A stretch of DNA of 27,714 bases, taken from a virus. The stretch lies in IMG/VR virus record IMGVR_UViG_3300046690_000191, positions 1 through 27,714 of that record; one strand, 5' to 3'. The position numbers and the translations under genes are program-made. Each line of letters opens with the position of its first letter. The stretch's first letter is position 1. The notes below the pieces were generated by a model that searched no databases, was not told the DNA's origin, and worked only from the letters and a program-made list of their open reading frames with translations. Shown piece by piece: positions 15,701 to 22,826 of the stretch.

Positions 15701-15986
15701 TACGATTACTGGGGGCAGCGGTACGAGCTGGACGGTGTCGCCAAATCAAACTGCTCCTAGCGCTACAATGTACGGCTACACCTGCACGCCGACCAAGGTC
15801 TACGCGCATCCCGAGCGCACCGTCCAAACCTACGCCGCCTTCCTCGGCCTCACCGCCACCATCGACGGCTACCTCTACGGCAATGGGACCACCACCGGCG
15901 CGATGAACAACGCGAAGTGGAACTGGAACCCTGCCTACACCGCCAACAACGGCATCAACCCATACATCCGACTTGGATTTCAGTGA
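12753..15986 (+). CDS. beta-helix tail-spike-like protein with signal peptide
   Basis: Encodes 1077 residues. MRIAALLLSMLLAAPAYA-W is an apparently cleavable Sec signal, which is unusual for a spike. Residues 65-90 (IVYISDSLGEDNRDGSTPTF) match the entry strand seen in pectate-lyase-like beta-helix proteins. About 335-590 is the helix itself, with short strands and Asn/Gly turns (SLIEDTHARWFTNGF, SITRNNFDITIRRSQVDHCY, GVIDNNFFYNGNYGLDVGH, NNITATGNIVANV). The C-terminal third contains beta modules common in phage fibres, including GPGVTANTTITGGSGTSWTV (about 978-997). Spikes of this class cleave or bind surface polysaccharide. AGGAG seven bases upstream supports ATG 12753. Catalytic residues cannot be assigned. 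Confidence 0.75.
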   Translation: MRIAALLLSMLLAAPAYAWPRHGASTGGGTIAPGLVLGTYGSTTASGWTTIGPSDNTMPSFATCPGGTNIVYISDSLGEDNRDGSTPTFVDDNNTAQFVLSSAIVPVVNDVYTEMSTGFTFTVATTARSSFGTVSNVFLQTKNRTGTPPTTGTLNRTSGTGPAGPLTYTARTLGIHGPIKTIIKAISSGIGSPNTTTGPGPYDPDNTGGPFVPNGDGTGLGTIGNWRTAGSVGASFGLRDHCPDWALLRMGDTFVGQAFETNWNVAASDNFQWNGFSEQEPMVISAYDEAVLVTTPDLGSGLRARPIVQVPSSNPAYAGGRPAGTQHAFYARPGMNLTAGKGNYVAVMGIDFYSAQRNPSDGAYVGAGNISNDNNIGIDHRGQQTGSLIEDTHARWFTNGFTYDNASGSSITRNNFDITIRRSQVDHCYDSAGNKHSGIVVDSVGAIGGAMSPGFSFEENVMDLCGWDNVGFTSGSQYSRDAYLQWDAVFGNRRGNTATRSASEGIQFRSGGVIDNNFFYNGNYGLDVGHQEGDPTITSSTTVTNNVVMSPVITHGVAVLGFNFYNANNITATGNIVANVDSAIGDATANWVATDGNRGAPAYLNLTNAGTGGAPGNYAIGAWNAGAEGCNGSPPNFTGGAVTVMGIYSMLIGAGGTITPDPLTGGLSYMEPSPGGASLPGDVLTPVAGYPSINTAGLSLTAVGSGGTLGDYGTGFGHCPRDPASTTPGDTQYGVALTNFSGSMSGSGAAATFTSNSFSGITRAFNGGTGTYHAVGTTTNTNTIDTTAGVGTNKITVTGVTPSAYNSTWTIVSFNSTAIEWDTGLAADPGPVTVPGKLNAFAIIATGKNYVAGDVLSIASTDIGGQTGVRITVGNVAHLSGWTVSVASTESAGTHGLTWTNNIVYNWSGQNPPLIDDEGGTHDSPGGVLGSGTANTFTGNSVCVGSQFTGVITGPNTLTTSAIVNGPIAIGQNLAGPGVTANTTITGGSGTSWTVSPNQTAPSATMYGYTCTPTKVYAHPERTVQTYAAFLGLTATIDGYLYGNGTTTGAMNNAKWNWNPAYTANNGINPYIRLGFQ

Positions 15987-16174
15987 CCTACAACGCGCAA
16001 TTCGCCCATATGGCCGCGCTCGACCGCTGGCCGAAGCGATGGCGCGAGCTCGCCTACGAATACGGCTTCAAGATCGTCAAGGAAATGCGCGATCAGCACG
16101 GTGGCTATCACGCCGTCAAGACCGACCTGGAAACATGGCGTGAACGCCGCCAGGACGAACTGTTGAGGAATTAA
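15983..16174 (+). CDS. small hypothetical protein
   Basis: Encodes 63 residues from GTG 15983, which overlaps the spike stop (GTGA). It is helical and charged (LDRWPKRWRELAYEYGFKIV, TWRERRQDELLRN) with no membrane segment. The coupled start and small size are typical of phage operons. ATG 16010 is an alternative start giving 54 residues. Function unknown. Confidence 0.55.
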   Translation: MTYNAQFAHMAALDRWPKRWRELAYEYGFKIVKEMRDQHGGYHAVKTDLETWRERRQDELLRN

Positions 16175-16178
16175 AGCA

Positions 16179-17165
16179 ATGGCACCGAGAACACAGCACC
16201 CGCCGGCGCAGGATGCGGATGACGAAAGCCTCCTGGTCGCCGCCATGGCCAATACCGAGAGCGAGATCTTCACCGAGGCGATGGGCGACGACGAGGACGA
16301 TAACGACGGCGATAACTCGCTCGAACAGATGGAAGACCCGGTCGGCGACGACGAGGAGGACGCCGGCGAGGAGGAGGGTGACGAGGAAGGCCAGGAGGAG
16401 ACCGGTGACGAGGCACCGCAGGAAGGCGCCCGTGAGCCTCCTCCGCAGGAACGCCCGAGTTACCGCCTGCCGCCAGTCGACCCTTCCGCCCAACGCATTG
16501 CCGAGCTCGAAGCCAGGCTGGCACGCATGGAAGCGCCCCGGCAAGAACAGCCGGCGCCGCCCCCGCAGGAACTGCCCGACCCCGTCCTCGACCCGGCCGG
16601 CTTCCGCGAAGGCATGGCGGCGCAGATGCGGGCCGAATATCAGCAGGCCACCAGAACGGCCATTCTGGAGAACAACTTCAAGGCAACCGAGGCGGCCTAT
16701 TCGCGTGAGAACCGAAGGGACGAATTCACGCTGGCAGCAAGCCAGTTAAACGAGCTTTCGTTTCGCGCCAGGACGGACCCGAATGCTGCGGCTACGGTAC
16801 GCGGCATCGTGAATGCACCCGATCCCGGCTACGCGCTGATGCAATGGGCCGAGGATACCCTCGACCTGGAGAACTTCCGCCAGGAGCAGGCGGAACGCAA
16901 CCGCGAGCAGGCAGCACGCCTGCTCGGTGTAGACCCTGCAGATCTTGAAGGCATTGCCCCGCAGCGCCAGGCGCCGCGGCAGGATACCCGGGAGCGCGGC
17001 GAGCAACGCCAAGCGCCCGCACAACGCGGCAGGGGGACTAGTCCCCGGCTTCCCTCATTGAACTCAGCAGGCGGCGTCGGGCGCGAGGGCGGCAATAGCC
17101 GTAACCTCGACCCGCGCGGCTTCGACGGTTCCGAGGAAAGCATCTTCCGAGACGCATTCAACTAG
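16179..17165 (+). CDS. probable head scaffolding protein
   Basis: Encodes 328 residues directly before the coat gene, the usual place for a scaffold. Residues 35-80 are extremely acidic (long Asp/Glu runs), 85-135 Pro/Gln-rich, 150-255 mostly helical, and 260-300 basic (RQAPRQDTRERGEQRQAPAQ), ending GFDGSEESIFRDAFN. Scaffolds share this build: low complexity, acidic N-terminus and a basic coat-binding end. They assemble the prohead and then leave. GAGG upstream supports the ATG. Call rests on position and composition, since scaffolds diverge rapidly. Confidence 0.72.
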   Translation: MAPRTQHPPAQDADDESLLVAAMANTESEIFTEAMGDDEDDNDGDNSLEQMEDPVGDDEEDAGEEEGDEEGQEETGDEAPQEGAREPPPQERPSYRLPPVDPSAQRIAELEARLARMEAPRQEQPAPPPQELPDPVLDPAGFREGMAAQMRAEYQQATRTAILENNFKATEAAYSRENRRDEFTLAASQLNELSFRARTDPNAAATVRGIVNAPDPGYALMQWAEDTLDLENFRQEQAERNREQAARLLGVDPADLEGIAPQRQAPRQDTRERGEQRQAPAQRGRGTSPRLPSLNSAGGVGREGGNSRNLDPRGFDGSEESIFRDAFN

Positions 17166-17222
17166 CTACGCTTCGCGCTTCCCGGCCTAGCCGGTTCGGC
17201 GCGCTCCGCTAAGAAGTCCGTA

Positions 17223-17245
17223 GCCAACCCTTGAAGGGGTCTGGC
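17223..17245 (+). promoter_or_regulatory. hairpin covering the ribosome-binding site of the coat gene
   Basis: GCCAACCC (17223-17230) pairs with GGGTcTGGC (17237-17245), 8 bp with one bulged C, around loop TTGAAG. The putative Shine-Dalgarno GAAGGGG (17233-17239) lies half in the loop and half in the stem, and the coat ATG begins two bases after it. It may regulate coat translation. Confidence 0.35.
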
Positions 17246-17246
17246 C

Positions 17247-18395
17247 ATGGCCATCACTACCGTACAAGCCCAAAATAAACTCATCGTCTTCCGCAAGGAA
17301 GTCACACGAGAATACATCCGGCAGAACCTGTTTAGCCCGTATGTGGGCACAGAACTCACCGCGATCATCCGCGTCATCAATGACCTGAAAAAAGGCGGCG
17401 AGCAGATCAATATCCCGCTGGTCGCAAGGCTCAAGGCCAACGCGATCTCGACCGGAACGCTCGTCGGCAACGAAGAAAATATCGACAATTTCGGCGATCG
17501 GATGTGGATCGACTGGGCGAGAAACGCCGTCCGCATCCCGAAGTCCGAAGAGCAGAAGTCGAGCATCGACCTATTCGGCCAGGCGCGTCCGCTGCTCGAA
17601 GACTGGGGCAAGGAGCTCCAGCGCAACGAGATCGTGGACACGTTCAACACAATCCCGATCCAGAACACACAGCCCGCCGGTCTCGGCTCTGCCGGCGGCC
17701 AGCGCGTCAACGGCGCGTTTTTCGACGCGGCAACCCCAGCACAACGCAACACATTCACCACCGACAACAACGATCGCATCCTGTTTGGTGGCAGCCAAGG
17801 CAACCTGTCGCCCGGCAACTGGGCAACCTCGGCCGCTAATGTCACGTCCGGCATGACCTTCAGCGCCGCCGCGGCAAATAAGATGAAGCGGCTGGCCAAA
17901 AAAGCCAACCCGAGGATCAGACCCTACAAGCTGAAAAACGGCCGGGAATATTTCGTGGTCTTCGTGGGGTCTAATTGCTTCCGCGACATCCAGCTCGACA
18001 CCACGATCATCAACGCCAATACCCAGGCGCGTCCGCGTGAAGGCGACGGGCTCGACAAGAACCCGCTCTTCCAAGACGGCGACCTGCTCTACAACGGCAT
18101 GATCTTCCGCGAGATCCCGGAATTGGATATCCGACTGCCCACGACCTACACCACCGCTGGCGCCGGCGGTATCCAGATCGCGCCCGTGTTCATGTGCGGA
18201 CAATCCGCCATGGCCTGGGCGTGGGGCAGAATGCCTCGCCCGACGTTCCTCAAAGAGGACGACTACCAGTTCTACCGCGGCGTCGGCGTGGAGATGGCCT
18301 ATGGTCTCAAGACCATAGCCAAGGCGAACCCGGCCGGAAACTACAAGAGCTGGGGCATCTTCTACGGGTATTTCGCCTCGGCGAACGACACATAA
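17247..18395 (+). CDS. major capsid protein, N4 gp56-like
   Basis: Encodes 382 residues. Segments FRKEVTREYIRQNLFSPYVG, GEQINIPLVARL, MWIDWARNAVRIPKSEEQ and the C-terminal GGIQIAPVFMCGQSAMAWAW ... EDDYQFYRGVGVEMAYGLKT ... YFASA match the N4 gp56 coat family (HK97 fold), normally around 400 residues. It forms the icosahedral shell. Its place after the scaffold and its strong match make this one of the best assignments here. The start has GAAGGGG eight bases upstream, within a hairpin. P22-type portals usually pair with a different coat, so this is a mosaic head. Confidence 0.85.
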   Translation: MAITTVQAQNKLIVFRKEVTREYIRQNLFSPYVGTELTAIIRVINDLKKGGEQINIPLVARLKANAISTGTLVGNEENIDNFGDRMWIDWARNAVRIPKSEEQKSSIDLFGQARPLLEDWGKELQRNEIVDTFNTIPIQNTQPAGLGSAGGQRVNGAFFDAATPAQRNTFTTDNNDRILFGGSQGNLSPGNWATSAANVTSGMTFSAAAANKMKRLAKKANPRIRPYKLKNGREYFVVFVGSNCFRDIQLDTTIINANTQARPREGDGLDKNPLFQDGDLLYNGMIFREIPELDIRLPTTYTTAGAGGIQIAPVFMCGQSAMAWAWGRMPRPTFLKEDDYQFYRGVGVEMAYGLKTIAKANPAGNYKSWGIFYGYFASANDT

Positions 18396-18496
18396 GAGCC
18401 GCGGCTGCCCTCGCGGTTCTATCGGCCCGGCGCTGCTGCTCGTCAGGAGGCGGCAGCGTCGGTTCCGTCCCTCAACCCAACTTGAAAGGCAATCCC

Positions 18497-19087
18497 ATGA
18501 AGAATCTCATCTCGCGGGTGAGCGGCGGATTACTTGCCGGCCTCGCTCTTGCTCTGCTTGTCGTCGGATCTGGGCTCTATGTCGCGGCTCAACCCGTGTT
18601 CTCGCCGCGCATATTCCCGACCCAGCAAGTCCACTACATGCGGTTCCCGGTCAACTTCAATTCCTGCCCACTCCCTGCCGCGGCCGGCAACTGCTCCTAT
18701 AAAGTCGGCGCAGTTCCATACAATTCATGGATCCTGCGCGGCGTCCTCGAGGTATTCACCTCGTTCAACTCCACCACCACCGACACCGTTGCATTGAGCA
18801 CGGCTTCCGGCACGGGTGCATTGCTCGTGGCGGGAACCTCGACGCACGGTGCCGCCGGGGTCACGCAATTGACCATCGTCACGGCGACCGGCCTCGGTGT
18901 GCAATCGACCGGCAACAACATTGCCCAGACCGGGAGCAATGGCGGCTTCGATATCTGGGCAAATCTCGCGTACACGGGCGCCTCGCCCGCAACGGCTGGA
19001 GCCGCCGCCATCGTGCTGGAATACGCCGCTCCCAATGACGGACTATGCGGGCCGGTCGCACTCGGCGCCACCGCTCCCGGATGCTGA
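18497..19087 (+). CDS. decoration-like protein with N-terminal membrane/signal segment
   Basis: Encodes 196 residues. Residues 8-32 form a hydrophobic segment (GGLLAGLALALLVVGSGLYV) with no clear cleavage motif, so a signal anchor is as likely as a signal peptide. The remainder (WILRGVLEVFTSFNSTTTDT, VALSTASGTGALL, GASPATAGAAAIVLEYAAP) fits a small beta-sandwich found in phage head regions, as I recall usually without such a leader. Cys residues occur early and late. GAAAGG seven bases upstream supports the ATG. It follows the coat gene, suggesting decoration, but the leader implies membrane delivery. Confidence 0.62.
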   Translation: MKNLISRVSGGLLAGLALALLVVGSGLYVAAQPVFSPRIFPTQQVHYMRFPVNFNSCPLPAAAGNCSYKVGAVPYNSWILRGVLEVFTSFNSTTTDTVALSTASGTGALLVAGTSTHGAAGVTQLTIVTATGLGVQSTGNNIAQTGSNGGFDIWANLAYTGASPATAGAAAIVLEYAAPNDGLCGPVALGATAPGC

Positions 19088-19094
19088 GGGCAAC

Positions 19095-19115
19095 GGGGCG
19101 GGATCTCCCCGCCCC
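19095..19115 (+). terminator. GC hairpin between decoration-like genes
   Basis: GGGGCGGG (19095-19102) pairs perfectly with CCCGCCCC (19108-19115), loop ATCTC, followed by TTCCTCC. It may be a weak terminator or a processing/stability hairpin after the highly expressed head genes. Confidence 0.5.
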
Positions 19116-19138
19116 TTCCTCCATGAAAGGATAAATCC

Positions 19139-19525
19139 ATGAGCCTAGCCAATAGCGCGCTTCTCAATTCACTGTCGCTCGCCGGCACGGTGCTGGACGA
19201 CAACCAGACCGCCGGCGGCGCCACCGGCGTGACCGTGCAGGCTGGCGCCACCTCGATCGTCGGCGAGGGCAACCGCGTGCTGCGCGGCGCCGCCGGCACC
19301 AGCGTCATTCTCAAAAGCGTGCTCTCGGGTGACGCCGGCCCCTTGGTGTGGATCGTCAACGACGGCCCCAACTCGATCAATGCCTTCCCGGCGGCCGGCG
19401 AGTTCAACAATGGCGGCGCCAATCAGGTATTGGCAGTTCCGGCCGGTCAAGGTGCCATCTTCGTTCGGGTACCGAATAACTTGGCTGGGTCCAGCAGCGG
19501 TTGGCGTAGCGCCGTAATTCCTTGA
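19139..19525 (+). CDS. small phage decoration-like protein
   Basis: Encodes 128 residues, no signal peptide. The end (NDGPNSINAFPAAGEFNNGG, ANQVLAVPAGQGAIFVRVP, SSGWRSAVIP) is a beta-sandwich pattern I associate with small virion proteins encoded near coat genes. AAAGGA seven bases upstream supports the ATG. It differs from the two exported decoration-like proteins (9923, 18497) in lacking a leader. Probably a capsid decoration or stabilising protein. Confidence 0.65.
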   Translation: MSLANSALLNSLSLAGTVLDDNQTAGGATGVTVQAGATSIVGEGNRVLRGAAGTSVILKSVLSGDAGPLVWIVNDGPNSINAFPAAGEFNNGGANQVLAVPAGQGAIFVRVPNNLAGSSSGWRSAVIP

Positions 19526-19535
19526 GAGGTGAAAA

Positions 19536-20114
19536 ATGAACAGCACCGCAGAACTGACCCGCGCCAAGACCGCCGAGCCGAAGGCCGAGATCAAGGTCAC
19601 GTTCCATCCCGGCCCCGAGGACAAGGCACAGGCGACCGTAAATGGCATCCTCTTTGTCGCCAACAAGCCTGTCGTGATGTCACGAAAAAACAAGCGGCAT
19701 TACTTCGAGGACGACATGCCCCAACACCATGTCGCGGCCGACGGAACCCATACCACGCGCACCGTGAGGACACTCACCTTCATGCCGGATCGACTGAAGG
19801 ACAATCCGTTCTTCGAGGTCGAAGGCTTCCCGCGGTTCGTCAAACCGATCGCGCACGGCCGCAAGCCGCAAACCGCGGAAGAATACCGGTCCTGGGCGCA
19901 AGCCTGGTTCGCGGCGGCGGGGACCGATGGAAGCGACGAGCAAACCCCGCGGGAAATGGTCTATCGCTGGGACGTCGAGAAATCGATGCGCGAGCTGATC
20001 GGCGTCGGCGAGGAGGATATTGCGATGCTGCGGCCGTTCTTCGACATGAAGGTCGAGCAGATGAACAGCAACCTCGGCATCAAGCACGCCAGCAATGACG
20101 GCGGGGATATGTAA
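19536..20114 (+). CDS. hypothetical protein between head and connector genes
   Basis: Encodes 192 residues: a basic start, a beta-like part (AEIKVTFHPGPEDKAQATVN, GILFVANKPV), NPFFEVEGFPRF and a helical C-terminal half (YRSWAQAWFAA, MRELIGVGEEDIAMLRPFFD). The phrase 'NPFF.V.G' followed by 'YR.WAQ.WF' recalls a protein in several rhizobial phage head modules, of unknown function. GAGAGG with good spacing precedes ATG. The stop TAATG overlaps the next start. Confidence 0.6.
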   Translation: MNSTAELTRAKTAEPKAEIKVTFHPGPEDKAQATVNGILFVANKPVVMSRKNKRHYFEDDMPQHHVAADGTHTTRTVRTLTFMPDRLKDNPFFEVEGFPRFVKPIAHGRKPQTAEEYRSWAQAWFAAAGTDGSDEQTPREMVYRWDVEKSMRELIGVGEEDIAMLRPFFDMKVEQMNSNLGIKHASNDGGDM

Positions 20115-20566
20115 TGGCTCCCTACGCCGGCCAGTACCGCACAGTCAACGACCTGATTGACGAGGCGCTGGCAAAATTGGGCGTGAAATCGGCCGGCCAG
20201 CCTACCGATCCGGAAGACTACAACTACGTGTTTTCAGCCTACGATGCCATCCTGCGCAAACTGGCCGGCCTGGAGATCATCACGCTGTCGAGCTACGACA
20301 CGAGTTCCGTTCCCGGCGCGTGGTTCCTCGATCTCGCCTCCATCATCGCCGGCGAGGTATGTCAGAAGTTCAGCTACACCGGGCAGGACCGCACCGACAT
20401 GATGAATGCGGGGCTCGGCGACGGCGTGACGGTCGAGATCGGCGGCGGCGCCGCCGCCAAGTCGCTCAAGCAGATCACGCGGTTGAAGCCGACCTTAGAA
20501 CCGTTGAAGGCCGATTACTTCATCTGGGCGGCACTTTTTATTGCAGCATCGGGAATGATTTCATGA
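20114..20566 (+). CDS. P22 gp4-like head-closure/tail accessory protein
   Basis: Encodes 150 residues. YRTVNDLIDEALAKLGVKSA ... YNYVFSAYDAILRKLAGLEI ... FLDLASIIAGEVCQKFSYTG fits small helical connectors of the gp4 type that bind beneath the portal. Its place just before the gp10-like gene also matches P22 order. The last 14 residues (IWAALFIAASGMIS) are hydrophobic and unlike the rest; related proteins seem to end near ADYF, so this tail may have been created when the endonuclease gene entered. Its stop overlaps the HNH start (ATGA). Confidence 0.6.
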   Translation: MAPYAGQYRTVNDLIDEALAKLGVKSAGQPTDPEDYNYVFSAYDAILRKLAGLEIITLSSYDTSSVPGAWFLDLASIIAGEVCQKFSYTGQDRTDMMNAGLGDGVTVEIGGGAAAKSLKQITRLKPTLEPLKADYFIWAALFIAASGMIS

Positions 20567-21087
20567 ATCTAACCCATGAGAGGCTTCTACGGGTTCTCTT
20601 CTACGATCCAGAGAGCGGTATTTTCTCGTGGAATACTAAAACAGTCACACGCGGACGCCCCAGTAAGCTTTTCGGTGTGAGAGCCGGAACCATTTCGGGC
20701 GCTGGAAAGACCCGCACAAAATCTTACCGAATGATCGGCGTAGACGGCACAAAATATCAGGAGCACCGATTGGCTTGGTTCTATATGACAGGCGAATGGC
20801 CGGCCTCTCTTGTCGATCACAAAGATCTCGATGGCCTCAATAATAAGTGGCTAAATCTCCGTGAAGCTACGCACAGCACGAATAAGGCAAATCGCGCGGC
20901 GCCTGCAAACAATACAACAGGCTTCAAGGGCGTCAGTTTCAACAAAGCCCAAGGGCTCTATCAGGCGAGTATTTGCCGCCAATACAAGCAGATGCATCTC
21001 GGATTTTTCGATACCGCAGAGCTTGCAGCTGCGGCCTATGAAAAGGCTGCGCGCGAGCTATTCGGTGAGTTTGCACGAGCATCCTGA
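20563..21087 (+). CDS. free-standing HNH-AP2 homing endonuclease (first copy)
   Basis: Encodes 174 residues. HNH part: YQEHRLAWFYMTGEWPASLV, DHKDLDGLNNKWLNLREATH, STNKANR; metal and catalytic residues are the His/Asp of EHR, VDHKD and the Asn of NNKW. AP2-like DNA-binding part: NTTGFKGVSFNKAQGLYQAS ... HLGFFDTAELAAAAYEKAAR, ending LFGEFARAS. HNH endonucleases of this class cut DNA near their own locus and spread by copying. It is A+T-richer than its neighbours, a sign of recent entry. It fits between two genes with ATGA/TGATG overlaps. Confidence 0.88.
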   Translation: MNLTHERLLRVLFYDPESGIFSWNTKTVTRGRPSKLFGVRAGTISGAGKTRTKSYRMIGVDGTKYQEHRLAWFYMTGEWPASLVDHKDLDGLNNKWLNLREATHSTNKANRAAPANNTTGFKGVSFNKAQGLYQASICRQYKQMHLGFFDTAELAAAAYEKAARELFGEFARAS

Positions 21088-22826
21088 TGCCTAACACTCC
21101 CTACATCCCAATTCCATGGCCGTTGAGCTCGTTTCCTGGCTCAAACCTGCATCCCGGCGACAACACGCAGGAATCGGCCGGGAGGATCGTCAATCGATAC
21201 GCAGAAGCCCTGGGCGAGGCGCAGCACCCTACCGGACCATCGGCCCAGGTCTGGCGACGATCGCCTGGGCTGACACGCCACGCCGTCACGTCCCAGACCG
21301 GTTACCGCGGTGGTCTGATCGTCAACAATCTGTCCTATGAGGTGTGGAACAACAACCTATCGACGGTCGACGCCGGCGGCGGCGTGACCTCGCTCGGCAG
21401 CATACCGGGGACGGCTCCTATCAGCATCGCGCGCGATCTGGCCGTCACCGTCGATGTCGTGATCGTTAGTCCGGGAGATGGGGCGTTCACGTCGACCGGT
21501 GGGGCGGCGCCCGTCTCCTACAACGGCGGCGGCGTGCTGCCGCAGCCTAACAGCGTGGCGTTCCAGGATGGCGTCTTTCACTTCACGATCGCGGACGGCC
21601 GGGTGTTCGCCTCCGGGATCAATGCACTGACGCAGAACGCGCTCACGTTCGTCAAACTGCAGTCGAAGTCAGATGTCGTCCTGCTCCGCGGCATTGCCTT
21701 CAACGGCATGATGTACTTTTTCACCACGGGCGGCTGCGAGGTCTGGCAGGACACGGCAGCCCCGACACCAGCCTATCCCTATACAAAATTCATGACGCTG
21801 GCCTATGGGCTGGTGCAGCAGAGCGCAATCGCGGGATGGGAAACCGGTTTCGACGATCTGATCTGGGTGGCGCAGGATTTCAACGTCTATCGCCTGCCGT
21901 ACAACACGCTGCAACCGGGACCGGCGATCTCGCCGCCCGCGCTCAACACGCTGATCGAGTTCGCGGTCAAGGCCGGCGACACGATCAAGGCCGGCGTCCA
22001 TATCTCGGCGGGTCGTAAATTCTGGACGCTCACCTCCTCGACATGGACCTGGCAGTTCAACCTCTCGACGCAGAAGTGGAACGAGCGGCAGAGCCTCAAT
22101 GCCTTGACCGGGCTCTATGGCCCGTGGCGCGGCGTCGGCGGCCACAACGCCTTCGGCAAATGGCTGATGGGAGACACGCAATCAGGAAACCTGCTGTTTA
22201 CCGATAGTCAGAACTTCACCGAGGATGGGGCACCGCTGCGCTCGCGGATCGAGAGCGGGCCAGTGAGCGCATTCCCCGGCCAGACCAGGATCGCGCGCGC
22301 GGATTTCAATTTCGTGTTTGGGGTGGGCGAAAACGTCGCCAACTTCATCACCAACGTGGTCGGGACGGCGGCCTCGCCTTCGCATCTGATCCGGCTGGAG
22401 GTCATCTCGACAGCGGGGATGACAAACAACGATCAGGTCAATGTCGCCGGCGTCCATGGCACGACCGAAGCCAATGGAACGTGGGTGGCAACCATCGTCG
22501 ATCCGACGCACATCGATCTGCAGGGCTCGCTGTGGGCCAATGCCTGGACCTTTGGCGGCACGGTTACCGATGTCACGGCGCCGCATAACATGGTCGCCCC
22601 GGTGTGCGCCATATCGTGCTCGAAGGACGGCGGCATCACCTGGGATTACCCCGCAATCCGCCAGATCGGGACGCAGCAACACGTCAAAGGCGTGCGCGCC
22701 TCGGTGAAATCGCGCGGCATGTCGGGGATACAAGGCGTGCGCTGGCGGGTCGATTGCAGCGATAGTGTCTATGATGGTTTTTTAGGTGGTACTATGAGTA
22801 CAAATCCATTGGAGCCTCCCCCGTAA
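21087..22826 (+). CDS. P22 gp10-like tail hub/DNA stabilisation protein
   Basis: Encodes 579 residues. RIVNRYAEALGE ... VWRRSPGLTRHAV ... YRGGLIVNNLSYEVWNNNLS ... GFDDLIWVAQDFNVYRL ... GWETGF, and the closing CSKDGGITWDYPAIRQIG ... GVRWRVDCSDSVYDGF fit the gp10 family, a beta-propeller hub closing the head and linking the tail. Residues about 417-496 (LIRLEVISTAGMTNNDQVNV, GTTEANGTWVATIVDPTHI) look like an inserted module of the kind often annotated 'E1 FCCH-like' in phage tails, explaining its length above P22 gp10 (472). Flanked by HNH genes on both sides. Confidence 0.78.
   Translation: MPNTPYIPIPWPLSSFPGSNLHPGDNTQESAGRIVNRYAEALGEAQHPTGPSAQVWRRSPGLTRHAVTSQTGYRGGLIVNNLSYEVWNNNLSTVDAGGGVTSLGSIPGTAPISIARDLAVTVDVVIVSPGDGAFTSTGGAAPVSYNGGGVLPQPNSVAFQDGVFHFTIADGRVFASGINALTQNALTFVKLQSKSDVVLLRGIAFNGMMYFFTTGGCEVWQDTAAPTPAYPYTKFMTLAYGLVQQSAIAGWETGFDDLIWVAQDFNVYRLPYNTLQPGPAISPPALNTLIEFAVKAGDTIKAGVHISAGRKFWTLTSSTWTWQFNLSTQKWNERQSLNALTGLYGPWRGVGGHNAFGKWLMGDTQSGNLLFTDSQNFTEDGAPLRSRIESGPVSAFPGQTRIARADFNFVFGVGENVANFITNVVGTAASPSHLIRLEVISTAGMTNNDQVNVAGVHGTTEANGTWVATIVDPTHIDLQGSLWANAWTFGGTVTDVTAPHNMVAPVCAISCSKDGGITWDYPAIRQIGTQQHVKGVRASVKSRGMSGIQGVRWRVDCSDSVYDGFLGGTMSTNPLEPPP

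Noticed and set aside
16300-16400. Tandem repeat or CRISPR-like structure in the GA-rich stretch
   Set aside because: It encodes the acidic Asp/Glu run of the scaffold; no regular repeat-spacer pattern exists.
18399-18470. GC-rich inverted repeats after the coat gene as a terminator
   Set aside because: Only short imperfect pairings (such as CCGCG/CGCGG) and no T-tract; not strong enough to list as a feature.
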